Shown in pieces: positions 40,951-54,190 of a stretch of 64,000 nucleotides of DNA (its first letter is position 1; the number at the start of each line of letters is the position of its first letter). The notes beneath the pieces are model-generated. The model saw only the letters and a list, made by a program, of their open reading frames with translations. It was not told the DNA's origin and ran no database searches. Both the position numbers and the translations under genes were made by a program. This DNA is from Distichodus sexfasciatus. Taxonomy: Eukaryota; Chordata; Actinopteri; Characiformes; Distichodontidae. The DNA lies in the NCBI GenBank assembly GCA_032718565.1, contig JAVGVS010000011.1, positions 5,342,869 through 5,406,868 of the forward strand, in the 5' to 3' direction.

Positions 40951-42099
40951 GGGTGAGCGCGATGCAGAGATTAAAAACTTTCATTTTAGGTTTTGCAGTA
41001 TTCATGGAGGTCAAAGAGTGAATGAGATCTGATAGAGCCTCTTGGTGGCGCCGGGGACTTTTAATCTCCGGGTTGGAGACACAGTTTGACTTGCGTTATA
41101 AAAAAGACTGGCTAGCTGGGAAAGTGAAAGCCAGGCAGGGAATGACGAGCCCACCAGGCTGAGTGCAGGCAGGAGAGCTCTAATGAACACCCCGGGCTTC
41201 TCAGGTGGCCCGACTTCAAGAGTCTGAATCAAAGCTGCCAAAAAGTCTGTCCACATCCACACTGGCATTTTTACCCCAAACAGGTGGTTTTTGCATGCAG
41301 GAGTCTGGGATTTAGGTGGGGAGTTGTTAGCTTGTAAAAAGATTGCTACCCATAATCTAAAAGGATAATTAATAATGTAATAAGACTTTAATGATCTCAT
41401 AATAATGTACAAATATTTGGGTGACACAAAAAAATAATTTTCATGTTGCAAAAGCACATTTAGATGGCACATACACAAAGGTCATTCAGTAGGTTTTGAA
41501 GGAATAAAATAAAACAAGACATTGCAAAAATGTTTTAAATAAAATCATTTAATAACTGTGGAAAAATATTAAAAAAACATTGCACCAAACCCAGAGTTAG
41601 TTGAGTTATTGCCATTTAATGCTATATCTCTGTTAAAAAATAGAATATAAACATATTTGTTCCAAAGACTTTTTTATTTGCACCAACGTTTTGGTTAGTT
41701 TTATGGTCTTGTTTTTCTGACTGAGGACTGAGGGAAAAATATTAACTTTGTATCTACTGAATGGTGATCCAGAAAATATCATCATTTGTTCCTGTGTCAT
41801 ATCGACGTGATTCATTTTTTCCCAAATTGAACCTGTTTGTCAATATGTCTGAATGTGGGAACAAGTTGACAGATAATTGTTAATCGATATTTCAGGCCCA
41901 TGAGAGACGGGCCTGGTAGTGTGACAGCAGGCCAAACATGAGTGTGACAGCAGGCCTTGAGTGCCCAAAGCCATAGTCTGCATCTTTGGCAGAATTCTTA
42001 ATGCAAAGTTCAACAAAACAAACAACACAATTTTTTCCCAATATTGGTGGAGTTTTGTTCTTCGGTTTGAGGACCGTGTCATGTTCGGTGTGACTTGCC

Positions 42100-42840
42100 C
42101 CAGATTAGAGTCGCACGCTTAACCTGCCCTCCATTCACCCTCATTCAGCCTCAAATCAGCTTTGTTCGAAGATTTCACAAGGTCCGTAGTCACACACACC
42201 CACTCGCATAAACGGCTAAAAAGAATAGGGGGAAAAGTCGTGGTGATATTTTCTTGAGCCGCATTTCTTCTTTCGCTTTTCGCGAGTTAGTCCTTTTCCG
42301 AAAAACAGGGGTCTCGCCCGATTAAAGCATTGGCTCTGCCTCACGCTTCTCATTCGCCTCTCATTCTTGCCCCGTTGGAACGACCCACATCCGAAACCCT
42401 CGCAAAAGTCCAAAGGTTAGCAGGGGTTGAAAGGCAACACGCGTTTAGGCCGGCGGCTCGATGGTGATGGTGCGTGCCCTCTCTTTATGGCCTCCCAGCA
42501 GGAGGCCTGTTGTCCGCTCGCTTTCACGTGCCGCTGCCACACATGGACGCTCTTCACCTGTTAGGGAGCCACCATCGGACCCTTCATGGCCCTTTGTCCA
42601 TTGCCGGCTCCGGCCTTTTCACCCGAACGGACTGTAATTTCATCAATTTTTCATGCCCGCGCCTGCTGTGAATACTTCTCAATTTCCATGTCTAAACATC
42701 AACAAAAAGGGAATTTCATGGAGCAGACCCAGGCAGGATGGAACAAGGAGAGAGGGGAAATGTCTCAAATAAATATGCTCTGGGCTTTCGAGAAATGGGG
42801 CTTTTGTTCCCCAATGAAAGCTAGTATATTTGTTAAAAAA
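42100..42840. promoter_or_regulatory. candidate conserved non-coding block
   Basis: Repeat-free 700 bp of mixed composition, including the ccaaaggttagcaggggttg and ggactgtaatttcatcaatt stretches. The short frames lack exon boundaries. Confidence 0.35.
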
Positions 42841-43129
42841 TGTTAGATTTTAAATGCTTATAACTTTCTGGTTTTATATTGCAAGAGTGTAAAGAGTGTA
42901 AATGTTGAAGTATACATTAGTAAAATTGAAGCATACATTAACTCTCACCCCGATTTTATAATATATTATTTATTAAACATTTTATGCTGGATTTTATTAT
43001 TGTTCCGACTGGATCTCTCATGCTCTGTGTTGTGGTCCTTGAACTGGTATTCTTATACCATTCACTTAAAATGCATCTCTTTCATCCACAACAACTATTT
43101 AAAAGAAATCAGAACGCTCCATGTCATGC

Positions 43130-43740
43130 ATGCAACTTTTCGGATTACTTTCCATAGCAGGCCGCTACCTGTTACAGCCGACAGAAGGTTTAGACCGAGA
43201 GAAGTGCTTTCATTAGCCTAGAGATAATTACTTTTACACCAAAGAGGCTGTCTGTCTTTGTTAACTGCTTTATGCGTTCGAAAAGATTGGAGCATTAAGT
43301 GCCTGATGTCTGGCGGATGAAACGGTCTTCCCAAACGGGTATCGACCAGGATGGCCAGACGGCGCGACCCCCTCCTAACGGTATCCCTTTGCATTTGAAT
43401 GCGTCAAAGAGCCCGGCCTCTGGCAGAGGGCCGCGCCAACATCTTTAATCCTTAAAATATTGTCAGAGACCATGAATGCAGACAATCCAGCCATATGCGT
43501 AATTGTTCTGTAATGCCCCCCGAAAATGTGATCCGCAAGTCGCCACTGTTGGGTGCTCTCTTGTCATCCACGGAATTGTTTCGAAAGCTCGTTTGCCGAG
43601 GAGTTGAGGGCCAGCAGAATGAAAATGGAACCAACCATGTGACCTGGTGCTGGTGGATGTGGACAAATTCCACCGTTTACACCATGATGGGGGAAAGAGC
43701 TGCTTATAATGTGCTTTAGGAGGGTGGGCTTATGAATGAA
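43130..43740. promoter_or_regulatory. candidate conserved non-coding block
   Basis: Repeat-free, includes cctttgcatttgaatgcgtc (octamer-like TTTGCAT) and agagctgcttataatgtgct. Composition differs sharply from the AT-rich DNA on either side. Confidence 0.4.
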
Positions 43741-44559
43741 TGATGAACTGAAGAAGGGAGTAGACAGTCATGGTACTATGCACAGCGGGCATTTATTTAT
43801 TTATTGTTAGTCAAATTACCGTTGTTGAGCGTTCTTTAAAAATGGTGAATCTCCTCTGAGATGGAATGCAGCAAAAGTTGAGTTGTACACAAGTCACAAG
43901 AGTGTTGCTTCTGTGATTTTGAGTTTTCTTCTCTTTGTGGTGTCATCCTGTAAAGGCTCACAAATCTGTTCTTTTTGTTAAAAAATAGAAACCGTGCAAA
44001 AATGACTTCCATCATAAGTAAAAATTAGAAACTGGTTACTGTCCCCTTTTGGCTTACAATGCCACTACAGTCAGACATATTAATAGAAATGTATGCATAT
44101 CAAAACTTTAGTTTAAAGCTGATGATGAGTAAAACATTGCTCTGGTGCTAGTATCAGCAGATACTCCAGATTTTATTATTTTACTATTGCTCTCTCCAAA
44201 AATTATATAACTTGCTAATGCTGTTACCACATACAAACATATTCTTAGTCAATATTTTTTAGGATCTACTCTCCATACAACTTTGCCCACACTGAACTAC
44301 ACAAAGCAGAATCTTTTTGGAAGAACAGGCATTTGAATGAGTTTTCTCATTAATTCTGCAACAGTTGTCTCATCTACATCTGTCCAAATCACTGGAATCT
44401 TCTATAGAGGAATGAAACAGTGTTTAAATCACAGCTATTGGACTGAGAACAAAGCGTCTGACTCCCTGTGAGAGCCTCACCCAGAGCCCACAAACCCTAA
44501 CACACACATGCACACACACACACACACACACTCCAAGACTCTGTATAAAGCAAAAGCCT

Positions 44560-45000
44560 CTCTGTTAATTACCAACAAGTGTTGTTTGAAGGAGGACTTT
44601 GAAGATGCTACATTCTTCTCTCTTTCACTTTCTCATATTGGCAGTAATGAGAGGGGACGGTGTGGGCCGTGGAGGGGTTTCGCCATCTTTAATTTGAAAC
44701 CCGCTCCCGAGTCATCGTCTCTAATAGGACCTTGCATTGGCTGTGGCAAACAAGTGCGGTGGAACAATTCCCTCTAGTCTCTTTTGGGGCGCAAGAAAGG
44801 GAGCCCAAATAAGCTGAGCCTGCTTGTGAGTCCCGGCTTTAATTAAGACACTCGAAATGCACTGTGGAGCTTTATTTCCCCGAGAGCTGCTCACGAGGGT
44901 GTAAAAACAGGACTGAATGGGGAGAGGAGCGACGGAAGGGGTGTTTGGAGAGAAACACAGAGAGATTAATTAATGGCCAGCTTTAGTTGAGTGAGACAAG
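44560..45000. promoter_or_regulatory. candidate conserved non-coding block
   Basis: Repeat-free, includes catctttaatttgaaacccg and cggctttaattaagacactc (TAATTA homeodomain core). Preceded by a (CA)n run at 44508-44531. Confidence 0.35.
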
Positions 45001-45009
45001 GAGGTTGTA

Positions 45010-45335
45010 TGAGTGTGTGTGTGTGCGGACATGTATTTATCGCATTGTGGGGACCTTTTGTCCCCTAAAATCACTTTTATCTGTTTTTTGGGCTTTGTGG
45101 GGACATTTGAGAGGTCCCCATGAGGAAAAATGACTTTATAGAAAATGTACTTGTTTTATTTGAGAAACTAAAAGAGGTAAAAGATGTGCTTTTGGTTACT
45201 GAGGTTAAGGTTAGGGTTAGGGTTAGGTGTAGGTGTAAAATTATGTACTTTAGTTATTACGGGAGTCTATAGAAGGAACTCACAAAGATAGTAATACAAG
45301 ACTGTGCGTGTGTGTGTGTGTGTATGTGTGCGTGT
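45010..45335 (+). repeat. GT-flanked interspersed repeat family (tgtggggacc), plus orientation
   Basis: cgcattgtggggaccttttg, ggggacatttgagaggtccc, aaaagatgtgcttttggtta and ggttagggttagg, then a (GT)n run. The same family lies in reverse at about 62430-62725. Confidence 0.75.
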
Positions 45336-47409
45336 GAAAGCATCACTACCTTGTACTCCTATGGAGATGGATCAAAACTTGAATCATTTGTGAAGAAGAA
45401 TTGTTTCATACTAAAGATTTTTACAGAAAAATCATTCAATCTTGTGATTTTTGTAAAACCGGTTTACATCTAAAACATACATCTTTGTCCCATCCCTTGA
45501 CCTTAAACAACTTAAACAGATGATTCCTTTCCAGCGGGTAGCAGCTTGCAGTGTGTAAATTCTGTCCCTAGAACACCTGGCGCTGCTATGAATACTTGTA
45601 CTTTTTTCCTCTCTGATTTCCTGCCTCTTCGCTCCACCATCACGCCTTTTTTCCTCGGTCTTCTCTCTCCTTGATCTAGGCTTATTTGGTCTCTATGAGG
45701 TTAAGAGACACATGGGGTCAAGGCCAATAATAATGTGTAAGAAAAGCTCTCTCTCGCCCTCCCACTCTCACTTATATTTCTTTTGGAGTGTTCTAATCCT
45801 TTACACCCCCTATGAGTGACTCAGTGACAAGTCAGATTATGAAACAGTGACTATATGCTCCAAACCGCCCACGACCCCTCAGATTCATTTCAACAGATAT
45901 TTGCTTAATTCTTAATATTGTTAACCAGATATTGACCAGTTCACAAGGAAAATATGTGGAAAGACCAAAGCAAACCAACCCTATGACCAACCCAACTGAA
46001 TAGTATGACAAATCTCAATCAGATTTATTTATTTTACCTAGATTGACCTTGATCTCGATTATACTTTATGATGGTCACCATTGATTGATTTATTTATTAT
46101 GCATTATATTCATTACCATGTATTGTTTCAGTGGTACCTTTTTGGAAGATCAGATGAGATCTGAACATAGATCAATCCCCCCCTCGGACTCAATATTCAG
46201 ACCACCAAAAGACCCAACCCCAAAATCAACCCAAAGACCTCCAAAGAAGCAGAACCTGATCCTTTGGGAAGAATGATCTTCCAAATGAATGGTCTAAGTG
46301 ACTAGTGAAGTTAGTGTATAGTCTTCCAAATGGAGGGGGAAATGTGATTTTTTTGTAAAATGTAATGCCATCACTGATAATAATGAGTAATTTTGTTTAT
46401 GATCGAGAGGTATTATGAGGTAACAAACCTTCTGTTTTTCACCAACATTTAGTGACATATAAGGGTTAGACTTACAGCCATGAAAAGGATCAGGACCACT
46501 GCATGGCATTATTTTAATGTGGGCTTTACCAAGTAAAGGTGCAGACGAGGTCCTGGCTCTGAGCAAGGAGTTCAGCTTGCATTGAGGAGCAGCCAGTGGG
46601 AGATTAGCCTGAACAGATGGAGGAGTCACAGATGAACAGCTAAACACAGTATCAGCATATAAAGACAGTGGTTAAGTGGAGCTTGTTCTCCAACACTGGC
46701 ACTGTCAATCAGACCTCTTTTTAATGTATGTACTGCAACATTAGCTCTGTGACAAAGAGCTAAAAGCATGGTATTTTTGGTCTGTGTAAAACTTGATAAG
46801 ATCAAGGAATTGTCATCTCCCTCAGCTGGAGAATATGCAAGTAATTAAAAATAGGATTTCATGATTTTAGGTTTTAGGATTTTGTTGTCTATCTTCAGTT
46901 TGACACTTCTCTGTGTTCTGTTTGGTCAATGTCAGCATTGTGAGCTAGGCTAACTTCTCAGATAATGGTTAACTTTTGCCCTAAACTATGCTAATGCTCT
47001 TTCTGTTTAGCTTAGCAGGTTTCATTCATCTGTCTGTGCTCAGAACAAGAGAACAGCAATTAACAGGAAGCAAGCAACAGGTCATATTTGTTTATTATGA
47101 ACTTTGCAACTCTATAGCCTAATATGCTAACTTGACAGCCAGCAGGGGGTCATTTGCATTGTTTGAACAAGCTCTATCTAGCCTTTACTTGCTGCCATGT
47201 TGTAAGTATCATCTGATTTCTATTTAAGTTATGAGTTATGATAATTTTGCACACTTATTGTAAAACTAAGACAGAGAAAAAGCAAAAAAAAATGTGTAAG
47301 GGAAATTTAACTTCTCATACACAACTTTTGACAGAGCAACATTTCGAAAGTAGGTTAGGTGGAGTAGACTTTACCAGACCTTCACAGTATATACCTGCAG
47401 TGTTTGTGT

Positions 47410-47960
47410 AGTTTTTTTAGTGTTCGCACGCACTGGTTCTGAGGAACCGTCTGCTTTTGTGTGTGTGCACAGAAGGGCAGAGCTTTGGGTGGGGGCGCTC
47501 CGTTTCCCCGCCGGCCTCCCTTTTGAAACGCATCCCCCGAGCCAGGGCTGGGAGCGGCCCGGGCTTGCTCACATCCTCGGAAAATTCGGGATGAGAAAAA
47601 GTTTATGGAAGCGAGTAGGAGTTCATTCAGCGAGCCCCTCCGAGCTCCCTTTTCACAGCCCCGAGAGGGCGACTCTGTAAGGAGGCAATCAAGCATGCGT
47701 TGGGAATGAGCTCGCTAGCCTTCCTACCTGTGACGGCCCCCCTCAAGTGTGGCTAAGAGAGCCAGTGAATTGGCGGAGTGGAGAACAATGGCCGGGGGGA
47801 ACAAACAGTCCGGAGAAGTCTATCATTCTGTGCGCTGTTATCTTAGGAGCTGAATGAGAGCCGATTCCCCCTTTTCTCCACTCGATAGTCAGCAGTGTTT
47901 TCAGGAGCGAGTGACACTCCTCTCCTCCTATTCACTGACTCTCGACAGGTTCACAAGGGC
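47410..47960. promoter_or_regulatory. candidate conserved non-coding block
   Basis: Repeat-free and GC-rich with tgagctcgctagccttccta and ggagctgaatgagagccgat. No splice-bounded frame. Confidence 0.35.
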
Positions 47961-48379
47961 AACAAGTGCAGTATATTAAAAAAAAGAGGGGGGCAGGGAA
48001 TAACTTCACTTGTCTAGAGTCGAGGACACTGAAGTGAACAGCTAGTCCTTTGAAAAACAAGACTTTTTTTCTGTTCTTTTAAATGTAGTAGATTTTGAAG
48101 ATGCAAACAAATGAAATAAATATACTTATTAAAGATTTAAATAAGTATAAATATAAAAGAAATATAAATCAGTAAATTCAATATTATTTTTGTTATACAA
48201 GAATTAAGTTTTGTATAATATACAGTATGTATATAAAAAATATTACATTACCTGTCATAATACAGCTCATTTATCTGTTTTTATTTCCTTAAGCATTTCT
48301 CAGTATGACTCAGTACGTCATAAACATGTAGACATTTCTCAGTCAACATTTTCTACAATTTTGTGATCCAGAGGTATCG

Positions 48380-48800
48380 ATCCGTCATGAAAAGCTAGGA
48401 AAATGGAGCTTCCTGGCCACCAGCGCTGCCCTGCACAGACACGCTGTAGCCAGCCTGTGGGAAAGAGGAAAGCATGACTTATCTGAACATATGGTTTCCC
48501 AATTCAAGTCAAAATGTCTGAGCCCTGTAGCATCTGGTGCCATTTTGGTTGGTCCAAAATGCCACACAGGGCTGTGACGAAAGGGGAAGAAGTGCAGGAA
48601 GATACAGTCGTTACACAGGCCCGGGTTCGGTTTCTCACCTCATTAGTCACTGGCCTCCGTGACCAATTAGGGCTTTGTCACCGTTGTTGTGGTCATTATG
48701 GCCTCATTTTCCTGCACGCTCATTCAGCTGTCTGCGCAGAGAAACGAGCACGGCATTGAGAAGCGGCTCGTTGACGGAAGACGCTGAAAGGCAGCGTTGT
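48380..48800. promoter_or_regulatory. candidate conserved non-coding block
   Basis: Repeat-free, includes ctcattagtcactggcctcc, gtgaccaattagggctttgt (CAATTAG homeodomain-type core) and a GC-rich end. Confidence 0.35.
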
Positions 48801-49969
48801 CTTTATAAACTGATGGAAAAAAGGAAGATGCCTCACATCTACCTTGAGTACATTAAGGGCACGATTTGTTATCATTAAAGCAAAAATCCAAAGCAGAGAG
48901 AATATATCTGAAAATCATAGACTGGCCCAAGTGCATATATGTGAAATTGACCTTTTTGTCAGAATTAATTGTCCTACGACCTTTTGGGACTCCATACAAA
49001 CTGACACAACTTCACCACAGGCATGCAAAGACTGGCCTTATGTCATAAGTTAATCCGTAAGTGAAGCTGAAGTCAGCTGGGAGATTGTTTAAATGCATCA
49101 GGGTCCCCTGTGCAGGTCAGTGGCTGGCCAGCAGGCCTAAATGCAGGCCACAGAGAGGGTAGTGCCAGTGTCAATCACTGAGGAAGGCAGGACAAAAGGC
49201 CGTAATTACCGTGGGTCCTCCTCATCCCCCCACATCCACTACGGCCTGTAGGCCCCCATGGGCCAGTACGCCCCCCCCCCCACAACACACCTACCTCACA
49301 CCACCACTGACAGCCAGGCATTTATCAGCAACTTTGGCACACACTAGTCTTGGGTGTTGCACACACACACACTCATACACCAAACAAAAATATGCTGCAG
49401 GGACCGTGGCAGACACACCATGCTCAACACATTAACAACAATCTAATGCTGTATGGGTCTGTGTGATGACTTAGTATTAGGAGACATGGTGGAAAAAAAG
49501 TTGTTATTCTACAGTCTTAGGTAGTTACAGGGAAATATGTCTAAAGTTTTAACAGTGATCTCATAGTTACAGACTAATATTTATGTTAATAATTGTTATT
49601 CACTAACAATACAACAAAATTGCTGAATTTCCTAAAACTAGACCATGTGAAAAAGAAAAGACAAACTGTACTACATGCGACATCATTTTATACTAAATTG
49701 TCTTTTAAATTGGATTAATAATATGGCCATTAAACCACTGGAGCACTTTCATTATAAAATTTACTTTTTAATTTGCTTTTCTTTATGGTATATTGCAATT
49801 TATATGAAATTAATATTGTTACCATGCATTGGCATAAATATAACACACTTCAGAGACTCAGTCATATATTGAAAAAATTGACAAATATGACATCCAGCAG
49901 CATGCCTCTCTCGCTGTGGCTCCCTCTCTGTCTCTGAATGAATGAGTGAATGGATGACTGAATGGGAAA

Positions 49970-50210
49970 CCAGTTCCTAACAGCAGGCTGAACATTAGGC
50001 TAATTCCCTGTGTTTAATACAAAAGGAGCAATTATATGCTAATCAGCTCCACTCAGCACTTGCTCAGCTCTTCTCCGTCTGGCTGGCCAGCAGCTCGGCC
50101 TAAAGGACAGGCCTGTTTCCTTTTTAAAGCCATTGCCCTGCGTGGGACGATCCCTTTATGGGGGAAAAAACCCGCTCAAATCTATGGTGAATAAGCATTT
50201 GTCTGTGGAT
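49970..50210. promoter_or_regulatory. candidate conserved non-coding block with octamer-like site
   Basis: Contains gcaattatatgctaatcagc (ATGCTAAT, POU/octamer-like beside an ATTA core) and a CTGGCTGGCCAGCAGC palindromic stretch. Repeat-free. Confidence 0.35.
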
Positions 50211-50529
50211 GTCAGGATAGAATTAGTTCAGATGTGTTATTATGCAAAGATATTACATGGGTGCATGAAGCTAAACTTTTGGTAAATGATGAGATCATCT
50301 AGATTTGTTTAGGATATTTATCTCAGAATTGATACAACTTTTATGTGGTTTAATCAAAGCTAGTGTGCAAATTGTACCCCAGTATTTCCTCTTCAACTGC
50401 AGAAAATGTGAAAATATACTTATGTTCTTAATGTCAAAATAATCCACAGTTGTATAATATTATACTATATAAATGTCTTAATTTTCTTACTAAATTTTGG
50501 ACTATAAATGAGAAAATACTGAGGCCCAG

Positions 50530-51340
50530 TGCTGGTGATTTTTTGAGGCAGGACTTTTTGTAAACGCAAACCCCAGCCTCTTTGGTTCTTAGCTCTTCCG
50601 ATTCAGTGCAGAACTCTATTGTTTTAAAATGAACTTCCCTAAGTGCTTTCATTAAGTCTAGAGTCCACCACCCATCACCCAGGCTTTACGCCGTCTGAAT
50701 GCATCTCCACCTCCTCCAAAGAGCCCGAGAGTCTTTCTCTATCAAATATACATTTACTAGGCTCTTGGCTTGAGACATCTGCTCCATGCAACCAGTCAAT
50801 ATTGTCCCCCCTCCTGCATCCCTCCTCCTCCTCCTCTTCCTCCTCCTCCTTCTCCTGCGCTTCAAAGCAGTCAGTTCATTAGCTATGTCAGCTTTACAAG
50901 CCAAGGCTAGCAGCTCTGAAAGTGAGCAGCCACAATGCAGCCCTCATTAGCCAGTGATTTATCATCGGGCAAAAGCCCAGGTTAACCTCTGACCAGCGCA
51001 GGCCTCCGTCCTTCTATCAAAGACCCTATTGTCAGCACCCCAGGGCTTCTGGCTCGGTGAAAAGAGGCAAAAGATGATCTACTTAAAGTCACGTTATTCC
51101 TGGACTCACATCCGAGGCAAAGGGGAGGCGCTTGGCTGTGAGATGGGGCTGTGGATCTCCGGCTGTTTACGGGGAGCCCCTGCTTATGGGGTTTTAAATG
51201 TAAACTTTTCTGCTGCCATTTATGCTTCTTAAATGGGCTTAATGTATTGTGTGTGTCTCCTGATTTTCATGCTCTGTCCCATTTATTTGCATTTGTTCTG
51301 GATGGAAACAACCCCAGTGGCTCAGTCTCAACATTGAGGA
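50530..51340. promoter_or_regulatory. candidate conserved non-coding block
   Basis: Mixed-composition block interrupted by a (CCT)n tract at 50818-50852. Contains gcagccctcattagccagtg and catttatttgcatttgttct. Confidence 0.3.
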
Positions 51341-52679
51341 TCTCAGGATGAATACACCAAAATATCTTGAATTAGTATGGAATTTATCCATAATTTTTGC
51401 TTCTGAATTTTCACCGTGTTAAGTTAATTTCATTTTTGTTTTGTGCTTATTTGAAGTAATCTTGTCAAATGATTTTGTAAATGAGCTTACAATGTACTAC
51501 AAATGCACTTGGTGTTTAAAAGTCTCAAAATTATTTATAACAGGTTTTCAAATTAAGATTTTCTTGCTAAATTTCATAAAAATCTATTTAATGTTTGCAG
51601 TATGGGTAGTCTTACTTCATCTAACTAGAGACTATAACATCTACAAATTGACATATAGTGACATAATATTACAAAGCAGCATTGCTTATAAACCAAAGTG
51701 ATGGCACCAAAGAGACAACAGATTTAACTCAAACTCAAAAATAATTATTAATATTGATTGATGTAATTAAATACACATATATCTGAAAATACCTCATTTT
51801 TACCCTTTAAAAATATTATTTCTGATTATCAGTAGATGCATTTTCTCCTCTGTCTCGCCTGTCCGTCTGGTGTTGCTGGTGTTTGGCTTTAACAAAGTCC
51901 CATGTGTCGTTGTTTGGGTCTTTATGTGTTGAAAGCTGAATCCTTATCCCAGTGTCTCTCATTGACAGGGTAGACAATGTGGATGCTTGGTGGGCTCCAT
52001 ATGGTCACCCTCTGCTACGTATAAATCTAACAAGAGACCAGCAGGATAATGTATCACCCACGGTTTGTAAACTGTTTTGTTAAGCATGCATTATCAGAAG
52101 CAGAGGGAAAAGGGGAGGGAGGGAGGGAGGGGCGCTGTTGAAAATGTGAACAGTTGGTGTGGCTCTAGGAACATACCGCTACTTTTTTTGGTTGGTTTCT
52201 CTCTCTGGCATAATGTTGTGTCTCCTCCAAGCAGCCACAGCCTCCCTCCATCCCACCCGCTCGCCCGTCTCCATCCCAACCCACTAATACCAGCTGCCTC
52301 AGGGACGATGCTGCCCCCTAGCAGACCCATAGCTAAAACCAATGATTTTTGAATTTTAGATCGTAAAAGAAGTTGTTTTATTATTTAGACATTTTGGGTG
52401 GTGTTGTATTTATAATTTTAGTATAAAAACATGATGTCAAATGTAATTGCCCAAAATGAGCAGGATGTCGAATGGTTTTATACTTATTGCTTATTGTACA
52501 TTTGTATAATAATTGAACTTTCAGTAGTAATACAGTTTGTTAAAATTCAGTATCATAAAACAATACAATAATTTATAGTCAAAATAAAACATTTAGAAAC
52601 ATATATTAGGAATCAAATCAATCAGTTTGTGTTTCTCTTCCATCTCATACAATAAGAGTGATAAACTGACTTTACATCA

Positions 52680-52870
52680 GTAAGAGTCTGCATTTATAGC
52701 AGACACTTAAGAGTGTATTTCCTAATTTCAGGGAGAGTTTCTCTGAGAGCAACTTGGGGTTAAGGGTCTTGCTCACGGGCCCAGTGGAGGTAGTGCTGGC
52801 AGTAGGATTCAAACCCATGACCTCTTGGGACCTCAGAGGATAGTGTCCAAACCACCAAATCACCAGCACC
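52680..52870 (-). repeat. tRNA-SINE family B
   Basis: Minus-strand copy: head ggtgatttggtggtttggac, box-B-like gggtttgaatcc, body cgtgagcaagacccttaacc, and a degraded tail. It is the clearest SINE in the otherwise SINE-poor 33-57 kb region. Confidence 0.7.
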
Positions 52871-53719
52871 CCTGCTCCACTTCACAAGCTGGTCAGTTTG
52901 AGTTTGGCATTCATCCTGATGACAGAATTTGAATTATGAATTGAATGAATGAATTTTGAATGATTCTATAATCTTTATTGTGTAAGATGTTAGAATCTAT
53001 AAACAAAGGTTTACAATATGTATTAATTGTGTTAATTATGCTTCCATCAGGGATTAAAAGCAAATAATGCAAATATGTAAACCAAAGAGGTTTACAATCA
53101 TTAGAATCATTTTTGCTAAAAGTACTGCAAGATCAATAACTATATTAATTTACAGGACATCAGGGTTTTTAGTCGAGTAAATTCTTGAGCTCCATGATTT
53201 ACTGTATGTGAAGTCTTGAAGCAACCAAATTTGCTATCAGGCATTTTGGTCAGGTACCTGTATGAAAAGGAGGAATTCCATAATGGAGAAATGTCTCACT
53301 TCTGCTTTAATCCCACCAATAATCCCTTTCTCCTTCGATGCTATTTGTAGAGTTTGAATTTGCTTTGAAGTACTTTTTCGGCGCATTTGATGCCACATTT
53401 CAGAGCATTAAGAAACAGGAGTGCCTCTTTTTAAAGTGTTTATAGATTTATAAAATCGCTCTTGTGAGGAGTTCAGGTTGTGTGGTCTGATTGGCCCATT
53501 TTCTCAAGTATCACTTGAAAGATCCATTGCAGTTTTCACTCTCTGTTCTACGAGTCTGTCGAGCTAAGACTTCAGGCATTTGCTTTGTAGTGGAATCTGC
53601 TTAGTTTGGGTAGCATGCAGACAAAAAGAATCCCCAATACACACTCTCTAACACACACACACACACACACAGACCGACAAATGTGGATTTTACAAAGTCT
53701 CTCAGAGATTAAAGAGGCA

Positions 53720-54190
53720 CAAACAAAAAAATGGGAGCTCCGCATCCGCTAACCAAACAGAAGAATCTAATGGCTCCCCTTCATCTCCACCCATTCCAAT
53801 TACGCTGATCCTGCGTTGAGATTATAGTTGTATTGGTTCACACCAGTCCCACTCCAGCTAATCTCTCACATACATGTACATATCACATTCAGTGGCGCGG
53901 CTGCGTAGCCACCCAGGCAGTCCAAATGCCAGCACGGAGGCCACCAGTAGACACGGAGGCTCTGAATAAGTTAATGAAGGATATGCTAATGTATCTGGAG
54001 ATTATGGGATTACCTCTTGCCTAATAGTTATTACAGATGTTAGTAAACGGGCATTAGGGGTTACTCTAATGCAGGCCCATTCACACGCTGACGGATCTAA
54101 CAGCTCTGCAGTTTTTTGGAGCAGTGTTTGATCTGCGTGAATGGGAAATTCTTTTGTGCTGTGGTGGGTCCTTATCAGGAGCCACACTGA
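53720..54190. promoter_or_regulatory. candidate conserved non-coding block rich in homeodomain cores
   Basis: Includes catctccacccattccaatt, tgaaggatatgctaatgtat, gggattacctcttgcctaat and ttaggggttactctaatgca, with several TAAT cores within 150 bp. The apparent 63-codon frame lacks exon context. Confidence 0.4.

Noticed and set aside
41011..41478. 155-codon minus-strand frame
   Set aside because: No splice context, no recognised domain, ordinary non-coding composition.
49260..49400. Proline/threonine-rich frame in C/A-rich sequence
   Set aside because: Arises from simple C and CA runs; no gene evidence.
53833..54024. 63-codon frame with plausible amino acids
   Set aside because: No exon boundaries; the sequence looks more like TAAT-rich regulatory DNA.
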